Assembly: GCA_013361525.1 (NCBI GenBank) | Contig: JABFXY010000072.1 | Coordinates: 62,001-126,000, forward strand | Reading direction: 5' to 3' | Source: Polyangiaceae bacterium | Lineage (GTDB): Bacteria > Myxococcota_A > Polyangia > Polyangiales > Polyangiaceae | Length of the DNA stretch: 64,000 bases | Part shown: piece after piece, positions 8,691 through 16,439 of the stretch | Layout of the letters: each line of letters starts with the position of its first letter | How positions within the stretch are numbered: the first letter of the stretch is position 1 | Notes under the pieces: generated by a model | What the model was told of the DNA's origin: nothing | The model's database searches: none | Seen by the model: only the letters and a program-made list of their open reading frames with translations | Position numbers and translations under genes: made by a program

Positions 8691-10175
8691 TCACCAAAAC
8701 GCGTAACCGATATAAACCCGAGGCCCGATCTGCGGCAGGACTTCGTTGTCGTACGGCTTCGGCACTTCCGTGGTCCGCACGTTCTCTTCGTCGAGGGGGT
8801 TGTCTTCCATCCCCTTGGTGCCGCTCAAGTACAGCGCGAGGCCGCCGCCGATGAGGACGTGGTCGAAGTCGATTTCGACGCCGACCTCCGTCTGAACATA
8901 GAAGTCGACACCATTGCTTTCGCAATCGTTTTTGCCGTCGACGCAGAGGACGGGCGCGGTGGCAGGGTCGAGATCTTCGTACGACATCAGATGAATCGCG
9001 AGACCGCCGCCGAGCGTGCCGACGAATTTGACGAGCTCGCCCGGGCTCATGAGCCTCAATGCGGGCCCGATGCGGATCGAGGAGAGCGAATACGTCTTGT
9101 CGCCTGCGCCGTTCGCGGGGCCTTCGACGTTGCCGTATTCGAGCATTCCCTCGAAGGCCGCATAGGTATGCACGCGATACCCGGCGCGGACGCCGACGTA
9201 ACCGCCGCTCGACGGTGCGTCGTCGAGGTCGGCGAAGATCTTCGGGTGTTTCACCGGGACGAGGACGGCGCCGTTCAAATGGCCATAAAACCCGCGGCGC
9301 GGACCATTGGGCACCACCGCCGTCGGGAGCGGCGGCAGCACCGTCGAGCCCTTCGACAGATCGATCGTCACGGTCTTTCCCGCGACGATCTCCACGGCGC
9401 CCGCGCCCGTTTCGCCGACTGCGCGGACCATGACCGAGCCCGCGGGCAGCTCGCCTTGCCACGAGCCGGTCGTCCTCGACTTGCCGTCGATTTCGATCAT
9501 CGTGTCCGGTTTTGCGGCAATGACCCGCAACGTGCCGCGCGCAGGCGCCAGCGCGAGGTCGACCGTGACGCGGTCGGAGCTCGCGACGGAGACCTTCTTC
9601 GACGCCGGCAAGAAACCCTCTTTGGTGCCCGAGACTTCGTGCTCCCCGGGAGACACCGCGACGGCCTGCGCGCGCTCCAGTTTGCTGACTGCCTCGCCGT
9701 CGATCTCGATGGCGGCATCCTCGGGCGTGATGGCAATCGTCACGTACGCGAAGAGGGCACGCATATCGGCGATCGCCTTCTTCGACGCCTCTTTGTCCTC
9801 GGGCGTCATCGTGTCGCTGTGCTTCGCGAGCGCGAGCTCGAGACGCTCGACAGCCTTCGGGTACTTCTTAAGCTCTCGATAACAGAGGGCTTGATTGATG
9901 AGAGGGCTCGCTTTGGGCGAGGTCTTGTAAGCAGCGTCGAACTCCGCAATGGCCGTGGTGAAGTCGTTCGAGTTGAAGAGCTTCACGCCGTTCGTCATGT
10001 GGAGCTGGTAGGCGCTCTCGTCCGGCTTCTTGTCCGGTGCCTGCTCCCCCGGTTGCGCAAACGCGCGGAGCGGGTAGACGACCATTGCGATGGCCGACGT
10101 TACCCAACAAACGAGCACGACGAGGCGCGCGACCTTTCCGCCGAAGGCGCGGTACGCCGCTTTTCCGAACGTCAT
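8691..10175 (-). CDS. TPR/PEGA-domain outer-membrane-type protein
   Basis: Protein of 494 residues. A signal peptide-like N-terminus (VARLVVLVCWVTSAIA, ...RAFAQP) is followed by a TPR region (SAYQLHMTNGVKLFNSND, FDAAYKTSPKASPLINQAL), two PEGA-like beta units (ITPEDAAIEIDGEAV and VIAAKPDTMIEIDGK) and a C-terminal region rich in alternating beta strands that ends in GPRVYIGYAFW, like an outer-membrane barrel with a terminal aromatic residue. The ATG overlaps the stop codon of the upstream kinase gene (ATGA), implying translational coupling. PEGA proteins are common near Ser/Thr kinase genes in myxobacteria. It may be an envelope sensor or a kinase target; this is inference. Confidence 0.8.
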   Translation of the reverse strand: MTFGKAAYRAFGGKVARLVVLVCWVTSAIAMVVYPLRAFAQPGEQAPDKKPDESAYQLHMTNGVKLFNSNDFTTAIAEFDAAYKTSPKASPLINQALCYRELKKYPKAVERLELALAKHSDTMTPEDKEASKKAIADMRALFAYVTIAITPEDAAIEIDGEAVSKLERAQAVAVSPGEHEVSGTKEGFLPASKKVSVASSDRVTVDLALAPARGTLRVIAAKPDTMIEIDGKSRTTGSWQGELPAGSVMVRAVGETGAGAVEIVAGKTVTIDLSKGSTVLPPLPTAVVPNGPRRGFYGHLNGAVLVPVKHPKIFADLDDAPSSGGYVGVRAGYRVHTYAAFEGMLEYGNVEGPANGAGDKTYSLSSIRIGPALRLMSPGELVKFVGTLGGGLAIHLMSYEDLDPATAPVLCVDGKNDCESNGVDFYVQTEVGVEIDFDHVLIGGGLALYLSGTKGMEDNPLDEENVRTTEVPKPYDNEVLPQIGPRVYIGYAFW

Positions 10176-11602
10176 TGCGGTTTGATTCTTAGCCCAGAAC
10201 CGACGCCGTCTTTCGGCTTTTCGGGTGTGGGTTCCGCAGTCTTTTTCGCGCTCGCCGTCGGAAAGGTGCGCCGCTTCGTCGCCGTCGTCGCGCCGGCCGA
10301 AGCAGAGACGGCCGCCGACGCGGACGCGGACGGTTCGGCGCTCGCCGTCTCCGTCGCCGTCGGCTCCACCGTGGGCGAGCTGGCCGTCACGACGACCGTG
10401 GTCGTGGCGCCCGGGGTCTGCAGGACGATGACCTGCGGCTTTTCCCCTTCGGCTTTGCCGCCTTCGTTCGCGTACCAAATACCCGCGACGACACCGCCGA
10501 TCGCAATCGCGACGGCTCCAACGGCGATGTACGTGCGCGACGTCGGAGGAGGCGCGATGGCCCCGCTTCCACCGGGCGCGGGTGTCGCCGCGACGGTCGA
10601 GACGGCGGCCAGCGTCAACGCGCCTTTGCCGCTCGGGTTCGAGGGAGGCCGAATCACCGCGCGCTTCAGCGAGTCGCTCTTCAGCGACGTAGGAAGAAGC
10701 CCCTCCGATTCGCTGACGAGCGCGTCGAGGAGATCTCGCGCCGATGCGTAACGCGCGTTCTTGTCGCGTGAGAGCGTCTTCTTGAGGACGTTCGCGATCC
10801 CCTCGGGAACCTCCGGGTTGCGCATCCGAACGTCCTCGGCGTCTCTCGTGCAGATCCCGACGATCACCGCCTCGTACGTCGCGCCGGAGAACGGCGGCGC
10901 GCCCGTCAGGCACTCGTACAAGATCGCGCCGACCGCCCAGAGATCGCTTCGGTTGTCGACGTCGGGCAGCGCTTGGGCCTGCTCGGGCGACATATACACC
11001 GGCGTTCCGAGGACCACGCCCTCGCGGGTAATCGTCTTGGTGCTCGCGTCGCTTTTCTGAATCTTCGAGACGCCGAAATCGAGGATCTTCGCGAAGCACG
11101 GATCGTCGTCGCGCTCGACGAGGAAGATGTTGTCGGGCTTCAGATCGCGGTGGACGATGCCTGCTTCGTGCGCACGCGCGAGGCCGCGAAGGACGTGCGC
11201 CACGATGCGGAGCGCTTCGGGCATGTCGAGGCGGCCGAGGCGGCGGATGCGATGGCCGAGGTCTTCGCCTCGGAGCAGCTCCATCACGATGTAAGGGTGG
11301 CCGTCGTCGCTCTCGCCGACGTCGAAGATGTCGACGATATGGGCGCTGTCGACGGCGCTCGCGGCCTGCGCCTCGCGCTGGAAGCGCTGCACGGCTTCGG
11401 TCGTCGCGCTCTCCCGATCGATGAACTTCAGCGCGAACTTCTTGCCGAGGGTGGAATGGACGCCCTCGTACACACGACCCATTCCACCGACGCCGAGCAG
11501 CCGCGACAGCGTGTACTTGCCGACGGTGCGACCAACCAGGTCGTCCTTGTCGGCGAGGTCGTGTTCGGCGGCCGAGGCCATGGGTGCTGGCAAGCCTACC
11601 AT
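10172..11602 (-). CDS. PknB-type Ser/Thr protein kinase, membrane-anchored
   Basis: Eukaryotic-like kinase of 476 residues. The glycine loop GVGGMG is at 37-42, the ATP-binding Lys59 in ALKF, the catalytic loop HRDLKPDN at 151-158 (Asp153), DFG at 175-177 and GTPVYMSPEQA as the activation segment. HRD is intact, so it should be active. After the kinase domain there is a Pro/Ala linker, one membrane segment (YIAVGAVAIAIGGVVAGIWYA) and an Ala/Ser/Thr-rich tail on the far side of the membrane with no PASTA domains. The downstream TPR/PEGA gene overlaps its stop by four bases. Met8 (11581) is an alternative start. Substrates are unknown. Confidence 0.92.
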   Translation of the reverse strand: MVGLPAPMASAAEHDLADKDDLVGRTVGKYTLSRLLGVGGMGRVYEGVHSTLGKKFALKFIDRESATTEAVQRFQREAQAASAVDSAHIVDIFDVGESDDGHPYIVMELLRGEDLGHRIRRLGRLDMPEALRIVAHVLRGLARAHEAGIVHRDLKPDNIFLVERDDDPCFAKILDFGVSKIQKSDASTKTITREGVVLGTPVYMSPEQAQALPDVDNRSDLWAVGAILYECLTGAPPFSGATYEAVIVGICTRDAEDVRMRNPEVPEGIANVLKKTLSRDKNARYASARDLLDALVSESEGLLPTSLKSDSLKRAVIRPPSNPSGKGALTLAAVSTVAATPAPGGSGAIAPPPTSRTYIAVGAVAIAIGGVVAGIWYANEGGKAEGEKPQVIVLQTPGATTTVVVTASSPTVEPTATETASAEPSASASAAVSASAGATTATKRRTFPTASAKKTAEPTPEKPKDGVGSGLRIKPQ

Positions 11603-11658
11603 GGCGTCAATCGATGGGTACGCGGCCGCGGAAGACAGGCGCGTGCTTGGTCAGGCCA

Positions 11659-11952
11659 TCAAACCTCGACGGCCGGGTCTTCGGGTGTGCGTGCACGAGA
11701 CAGCAGGGGGTCGAGCTGCCCGCGCTGATCGAGCGCGGCTATATCGCTGAACCCGCCGAGCGGTCGCCCGTTCACAAAAATTTGAGGCACTGTGCGTTGC
11801 CCGGACTTTTGCGCGATCCAGCTGCGGAGGTCGGGGCGTTCTTCCACATTGACCTCCTGGTACGGGACGTCCTTCTTGCTGAGGAGCGCCTTTGCCCGCA
11901 CGCAGTAGGGACAATACGTGGTGACGTAGATGACGACTTCGGCCGAGGCCAT
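11659..11952 (-). CDS. grxC: Glutaredoxin (GrxC type)
   Basis: Class I dithiol glutaredoxin of 97 residues that reduces disulfides or glutathionylated proteins with glutathione. The active site CPYC is at residues 14-17, TVPQIFVNG supplies the cis-Pro glutathione site, and GGFSDI is the conserved GG.D element. The length is slightly over the usual 80-90 residues because of a C-terminal tail. It lies 56 bases upstream of the kinase gene on the same strand and may be co-transcribed. Confidence 0.93.
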   Translation of the reverse strand: MASAEVVIYVTTYCPYCVRAKALLSKKDVPYQEVNVEERPDLRSWIAQKSGQRTVPQIFVNGRPLGGFSDIAALDQRGQLDPLLSRARTPEDPAVEV

Positions 11953-11984
11953 GGTCGTCGCATTATAACCACGCGCATAACACG

Positions 11985-12974
11985 ATGGAGGATCGAGCCG
12001 GAGCCTTCGACGAGGTCTGGGAGCAGCTGGCTCCGCGCTTGGTTACCGTCGTCCGTCCGGCGATCTACGACGGGCCTTTCGTCGCGCCGCTCGTGCGGAC
12101 CCCGGTCGCGCCGTTCCTCTATTTGTACGCCGCCGTCGACGAAGACGAGATGCTGCGTTTTCTCCGCGCCGACGAGGTCGGCTCGTTTCCGTTCGGTCAC
12201 CGCGAAATCGTCGCGTGTGGGCTTCGCAACGCAGGCGCTCGCCCGCCCGTGGTGACCCGCGGCCGAGAGGGAGCGTCGATCCTCGTGCTCGAGCACGACG
12301 ACGGGCTCGCCCCATCGCATCTCTTCGTCCCGGGTTGGCTTGCTTCGCTCCGAGAAGAGGGTGCCGCCCCGCCCGTCTGCGTGGTGCCGACCTCGACTTC
12401 GTGCTCGGTGTCGACATCGAAAGACGTCGGGATCCTGGAAGCGCTGCTCGAACAAGCCGAGGCGGCGTGGGGTTCGGGCGAGGCGCCGCTTTCACCGGTG
12501 CCGTACACGCTCGATGACGAAGGCGCGATCGTCCCGCTCCGGCTCGAAGCCGAGCATCCGCTCGCGCCGCGCCTGGCCCACCTCGGTGCGCTGTTCGCGG
12601 CGCATGAATACGAACGGCAACGCGAGGCGCTCGAAGCCGGCATCGCGGAAGCCCACGAAGACCTCGCGGTCGCAGCGTGCCGCACGATCGCCGATCCGAC
12701 GGGCGGGTCGCGAACGGTGACGACGTTCGCGGAGGGCGAGCCGAGCCTCCTGCCCGAGACGGAGCTCGTCTGCGTCACCTGGCAGGCCGGCGACGCGGCG
12801 GCATACGCGCTCGTTTTGTGGGAAGACTTCCAGGAGATCGCGGCGGCGCACCTGCATCGGCTCGACGACCACGAGCCTCCGCGGATCGCGACCATCGGCT
12901 TTCCCGACGCCGAGCGACGAGCGCAGCTCGAGGCGCGCGCGATCGTACGGGGGAGCGCGGCGCACCGGCTGTAG
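11985..12974 (+). CDS. Hypothetical protein, 329 residues
   Basis: No known family is recognised. The sequence looks cytoplasmic, acidic, and has no signal or membrane segment. It has an N-terminal beta-rich half (APFLYLYAAVDEDEMLRFL, SILVLEHDDG) and an alpha-helical segment near residues 205-235 (ALFAAHEYERQREALEAGI). The bottom of the protein reads as a second beta region (ELVCVTWQAGDAAAYALVLWEDF). It is divergent from grxC and lies 22 bases before the ClpB-like gene, so the two are probably co-transcribed. A link to protein quality control is possible from position only. Confidence 0.7.
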   Translation: MEDRAGAFDEVWEQLAPRLVTVVRPAIYDGPFVAPLVRTPVAPFLYLYAAVDEDEMLRFLRADEVGSFPFGHREIVACGLRNAGARPPVVTRGREGASILVLEHDDGLAPSHLFVPGWLASLREEGAAPPVCVVPTSTSCSVSTSKDVGILEALLEQAEAAWGSGEAPLSPVPYTLDDEGAIVPLRLEAEHPLAPRLAHLGALFAAHEYERQREALEAGIAEAHEDLAVAACRTIADPTGGSRTVTTFAEGEPSLLPETELVCVTWQAGDAAAYALVLWEDFQEIAAAHLHRLDDHEPPRIATIGFPDAERRAQLEARAIVRGSAAHRL

Positions 12975-12996
12975 TTGCGATAGGCTTGCCGCCCTC

Positions 12997-15597
12997 ATGG
13001 CCGACAAGACGCTGGAGCTCCAGAACTTCACGAACGACGCGAAGCAGCTCGTTGCATCGTCGCAGGCGCTCGCCGACGAGCAGAAGCACGCGGAGGTCAG
13101 CCCGCTGCATCTCTTGCAGCGCATGCTCGACCGCGACCGAGGCGTCGTCGAGATGTTCCGCAAAGCCGGCGCCGATCCGGCCGAGGTGCGCGACCTCACC
13201 GAGATCCAGCTGCGGAAGCTCCCGAAGCAGACGAGCGGCGTCGCGTATGTCAGTGCGCGCCTTCTCGATCTGTTGTCGCGCGCCGAACGCGAGGCACAGC
13301 GCGACAAGGTCGAAGCGGTCGGCATCGAGCACCTCCTCCACGCGCTCGCGCAGGAGATCCGCGGCCCCGCCGGTGAAATCCTCAGCGCACAAGGAATCGG
13401 GCCCGGCGCGTTCCGTCCCCATGTCGCGATCCTCGAGCAAGCGGCGCGTCAGCCGGAGCGATCCTCGGCGGCGGCCGGGGGCGCGGGCGCGAAGGACGAG
13501 TTCTTGCGCGACCTCGTCGCGGAGGCGAAGGCGGGCAAGTTCGATCCGGTCATCGGGCGCGACGTAGAAGTAAGGCGTCTGCTCCAGATCCTCGAGCGGC
13601 GTTTCAAGAACCACCCGCTCATCGTGGGCGAGCCCGGCGTCGGCAAGACGTCGGTCATCCGCGCGCTCGCCGACCGCGTCGCGAACAACGACGTCCCGTC
13701 GAACCTCGCGGGCGCACGGGTCTACGAGCTCGACACCGGCGCGCTCGTCGCCGGCGCGAAGCTCCGCGGCGAAATCGAGGCTCGCCTGAAGACGCTCGTC
13801 GATCGGCTGCGCGCCCTCCCGGACGCGGACGTCGTGCTCGTCGTCGAGGACATCGACTCGCTCTTCGGCCAGGGCGTTCAAGGCGCGGGCGTCGGAGACT
13901 TGTTGAAGCCGCTCCTCGCGCGCAGCGAGATCCGCATCATCGCGACGACCACGCAAGAAGGCTTCAAGAAGATGCAGGAGCGCGACGCCGCCGTCGTGCG
14001 CCGCTTCTCGACGGTGGTGCTCGAGGCCCCGTCGGTCGAGCAGGCGATGGAGATCATCCGCGGCGTCGCCGAGCGTTACGAGCGCCACCACCGCGTGGAG
14101 GTCAGCGAAGGCGCCGTCGGCGCGGCCGTGACGTTGGCCAAACGATACCTCTCCGATCGCGCGCTCCCCGACACAGCCGTCGATCTCCTCGACGAGACAT
14201 CGTCCCGCAAGCGCGTCGAAATCGACGGCGTGCCCGCAGAAGCGGACGCATTGATCCGCCGCGCCGACTCGCTCGACGCACAGATCGCGACCCTGAAAGG
14301 CGACGACGACAAGCTCAGCGTGAAGACGCGCGAGCGGCTCGAAAAAGAGCTCGCGCAGATCGTCCCGAAGGTCGCGGACCTGAAGGAGCAGATCACCGCG
14401 CGACGCGGCGTCATCCAGGCGGTCCACACGCTCCGCAAAGAGCTCTTCGACGTGGAGTCGTCGTACGAGCAGGCGAAGCGCGACAAGAACTTCGCGAAGA
14501 TCGGTGAGCTCGAGCACGTCACGATCCCCGACGTGAAGCGACGCCTCACCGCCGCCGAGGAGACCGCACGCAAAGCGGGCGTCGCCCTCGGCAGCTACGT
14601 CGTCCGCGAGAACGACATCGCGTCGACCCTCGCCGATTGGACGGGCATCCCGGTGAACAAGATGCTCGAGGGCGAAGCGGAGAAGCTCCTCAAGATGGAG
14701 GAGCGCCTCGGCCAGCGCGTCGTCGGCCAAGACGAGGCCGCTCGCGTGATCGCGAAGGCCGTGCGGCGCGGCCGCGTCGGTCTGCGCGATCCCGGTAAGC
14801 CGATCGGCTCGTTCTTGTTCCTCGGGCCCTCCGGTGTCGGCAAGACGGAGCTCGCGAAAGCCCTCGCGGAGTTCTTGTTCGACGACGAACACTCGCTCAC
14901 GCGCCTCGACATGAGCGAGTTCATGGAGCGGCACATGGCGCAGCGCCTCATCGGTGCGCCGCCGGGCTACGCCGACAGCGAGCAAGGAGGCTTCCTCACC
15001 GAAGCGGCGCGTCGCAAGCCGTACAGCGTGCTGCTCTTCGACGAGGTCGAAAAAGCCCACGCCGACGTCTTCAACCTGCTCCTTCAGGTGCTCGACGACG
15101 GCCGCCTCACCGACGGTCGCGGTCGCACGGCCGACTTCTCGAACACCGTCGTCATCATGACGAGCAACATCGGATCGAAGCGCATCCTGGAGAGCGATCC
15201 GAAGCTGTTCGCGACCGAGGACGGGCGCGAGGCGTTGAAGGACGTGATGCTGGAAGAGCTGAAGGCGTTCTTCCGACCCGAGTTCTTGAACCGCATCGAC
15301 GACACCGTCGTCTTCAAGGCGCTCAGCAAAGACGACCTCCGCGGCATCGTGGACATCCAGCTGCGCCGCCTCGAGCGGCTCCTCAGCGATCGCGAGATCA
15401 AGCTCAGCCTCACGGATGCGGCGAAGACGCGCCTCGTCGAGCTGGGCTACGAGCCCCAGCTCGGCGCTCGACCGCTCAAGCGAGCGATTTTGCGCGAGCT
15501 ACAGAACCCCCTCGCCGAGACGATCCTCCAGGGTGGGTTCGGCGCCGGGAAGGTCGTGCAGGTCGACGTGAAGGACGACAAGTTCACATTTGCCTGA
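12997..15597 (+). CDS. ClpB-like Hsp100 disaggregase paralogue with a divergent first ATPase site
   Basis: Two-ring AAA+ protein of 866 residues, typical ClpB length. Order: Clp N domain (about 5-145), NBD1 with Walker A GEPGVGKT (Lys217), coiled middle domain (about 405-525), NBD2 with Walker A GPSGVGKT (Lys616) and Walker B LLFDE (Asp682-Glu683). No IGF/IGL ClpP loop is seen, so it should act as an unfoldase or disaggregase, not a protease partner. In NBD1 the usual Walker B 'DE' appears as Glu284-Asp285 (VVEDIDSLF), and the pore-loop Tyr of 'GAKYRGE' is Leu256. NBD2 looks normal. The gene is therefore probably a specialised paralogue and not the housekeeping clpB. Partner proteins are unknown. 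Confidence 0.88.
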   Translation: MADKTLELQNFTNDAKQLVASSQALADEQKHAEVSPLHLLQRMLDRDRGVVEMFRKAGADPAEVRDLTEIQLRKLPKQTSGVAYVSARLLDLLSRAEREAQRDKVEAVGIEHLLHALAQEIRGPAGEILSAQGIGPGAFRPHVAILEQAARQPERSSAAAGGAGAKDEFLRDLVAEAKAGKFDPVIGRDVEVRRLLQILERRFKNHPLIVGEPGVGKTSVIRALADRVANNDVPSNLAGARVYELDTGALVAGAKLRGEIEARLKTLVDRLRALPDADVVLVVEDIDSLFGQGVQGAGVGDLLKPLLARSEIRIIATTTQEGFKKMQERDAAVVRRFSTVVLEAPSVEQAMEIIRGVAERYERHHRVEVSEGAVGAAVTLAKRYLSDRALPDTAVDLLDETSSRKRVEIDGVPAEADALIRRADSLDAQIATLKGDDDKLSVKTRERLEKELAQIVPKVADLKEQITARRGVIQAVHTLRKELFDVESSYEQAKRDKNFAKIGELEHVTIPDVKRRLTAAEETARKAGVALGSYVVRENDIASTLADWTGIPVNKMLEGEAEKLLKMEERLGQRVVGQDEAARVIAKAVRRGRVGLRDPGKPIGSFLFLGPSGVGKTELAKALAEFLFDDEHSLTRLDMSEFMERHMAQRLIGAPPGYADSEQGGFLTEAARRKPYSVLLFDEVEKAHADVFNLLLQVLDDGRLTDGRGRTADFSNTVVIMTSNIGSKRILESDPKLFATEDGREALKDVMLEELKAFFRPEFLNRIDDTVVFKALSKDDLRGIVDIQLRRLERLLSDREIKLSLTDAAKTRLVELGYEPQLGARPLKRAILRELQNPLAETILQGGFGAGKVVQVDVKDDKFTFA

Positions 15598-15646
15598 ACA
15601 GCCGCGAAGTAGCCGCCGCGCGGCTCGGCCGGCGGCAACACAGCAC

Positions 15647-15674
15647 TTGAAAAGCAAACGCTGGCGGGTATAGT
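15647..15674 (+). promoter_or_regulatory. Sigma-70-type promoter of rplU-rpmA
   Basis: TTGAAA (15647-15652) and TATAGT (15669-15674) are separated by 16 bases, close to the housekeeping consensus, with transcription expected near 15681. It is the clearest promoter seen in the window and fits a highly expressed ribosomal-protein operon. Confidence 0.75.
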
Positions 15675-15686
15675 GCCCGCCCTTTT

Positions 15687-15726
15687 CCAACATTGGATTG
15701 TTGGCGCGCGGGGCTGTCCTGCGCGC
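15687..15726 (+). promoter_or_regulatory. Structured leader of the rplU mRNA
   Basis: Between the promoter and rplU, CCAACA/TGTTGG (15687-15704) can form a 6-bp stem with a 6-base loop, followed by GCGCGC/GCGCGC (15704-15709 with 15721-15726) around an 11-base loop. The two stems share or abut G15704. Ribosomal-protein leaders often bind their own protein; whether L21 binds here is unknown. Confidence 0.35.
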
Positions 15727-15741
15727 GATCGGGTCGAGGCC

Positions 15742-16065
15742 ATGTACGCAGTGATCAAGACGGGCGGTAAGCAGTACCGCGTGGTGGAAGGGCAGAAGCT
15801 CCGCGTCGAGAAGCTGCCTGGTAATCAGGGTGAAACGGTGACGTTCTCGGACGTCCTGATGCTGGGCTCGCTCGGCGAGGGCGCGGCCGCCCCGAAGGTC
15901 GGTCAGCCGACCGTCTCGGGCGCCAAGGTCTCGGCGAAGATCACGCAGCATGCGCGCGACAAGAAGATCATCGTCTTCAAGTTCAAGCGCCGGAAGAACT
16001 ACCGCCGCAAGAACGGTCACCGGCAGCCCTTCACCGAGCTGCTCATCACCGGCATCACGGGCTGA
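15742..16065 (+). CDS. rplU: 50S ribosomal protein L21
   Basis: Ribosomal protein L21, 107 residues, the usual length. It binds 23S rRNA in the large subunit. The start MYAVIKTGGKQYRV and the C-terminal KRRKNYRRKNGHRQPFT with LLITGI are diagnostic. rpmA follows after 18 bases, the standard rplU-rpmA order. The upstream promoter at 15647 probably drives both. Confidence 0.98.
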   Translation: MYAVIKTGGKQYRVVEGQKLRVEKLPGNQGETVTFSDVLMLGSLGEGAAAPKVGQPTVSGAKVSAKITQHARDKKIIVFKFKRRKNYRRKNGHRQPFTELLITGITG

Positions 16066-16083
16066 TCTCGGAGGCGTTGAACC

Positions 16084-16341
16084 ATGGCTCATAAAAAGGG
16101 CGGCGGCTCCTCACGCAACGGTCGCGACTCGAATTCTCAGCGTCGCGGAACGAAGGTCTACGGCGGCGAGGCCGTGACGGCGGGCAGCATCCTCGTTCGT
16201 CAGGTCGGCTCGTCGATCCACGCCGGCAAGAACGTCGGCACCGGCCGCGACTTCACGCTCTTCGCCCTGGTGGACGGCGTCGTGAAGTACGAGTGGCGGA
16301 CGAACACGAAGAAGCGCGTCTCGGTCTACCCGGCCGCCTGA
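16084..16341 (+). CDS. rpmA: 50S ribosomal protein L27
   Basis: Ribosomal protein L27, 85 residues, whose N-terminus reaches the peptidyl-transferase centre. MAHKKGGGSSRNGRDSNSQR is diagnostic, with no N-terminal extension to be cleaved as in Firmicutes. A GGAGG site precedes the ATG. The GTPase gene obgE, which often follows in other bacteria, is absent here; a terminator and a convergent kinase gene come next. Confidence 0.98.
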   Translation: MAHKKGGGSSRNGRDSNSQRRGTKVYGGEAVTAGSILVRQVGSSIHAGKNVGTGRDFTLFALVDGVVKYEWRTNTKKRVSVYPAA

Positions 16342-16367
16342 CGCACCCTTCATCGTTTGGAAAGCGG

Positions 16368-16395
16368 GACGCCGAGGGCGAATGCCCTTCGGCGT
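16368..16395. terminator. Hairpin terminator after rpmA
   Basis: GACGCCGA-GGGC and GCCC-TTCGGCGTC can pair around a GAAT loop, with one bulged base, 27 bases after rpmA. The convergent kinase gene ends at 16440, so it may serve both strands. The T-tract is weak. Confidence 0.6.
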
Positions 16396-16439
16396 CTTCG
16401 GCATTCCATGTGCAGCGTCGGCGGGGGGATCTCTGATCT

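Noticed and set aside
8859..10751. 630-codon plus-strand frame opposite the PEGA and kinase genes
   Set aside because: Antisense shadow; both minus-strand proteins have clear domains.
12775..15060. 761-codon minus-strand frame opposite clpB-like gene
   Set aside because: Antisense shadow of a clear AAA+ protein.
15598..15741. Separate small gene before rplU
   Set aside because: The stretch is explained by the promoter and leader; no ribosome-binding site for a frame.
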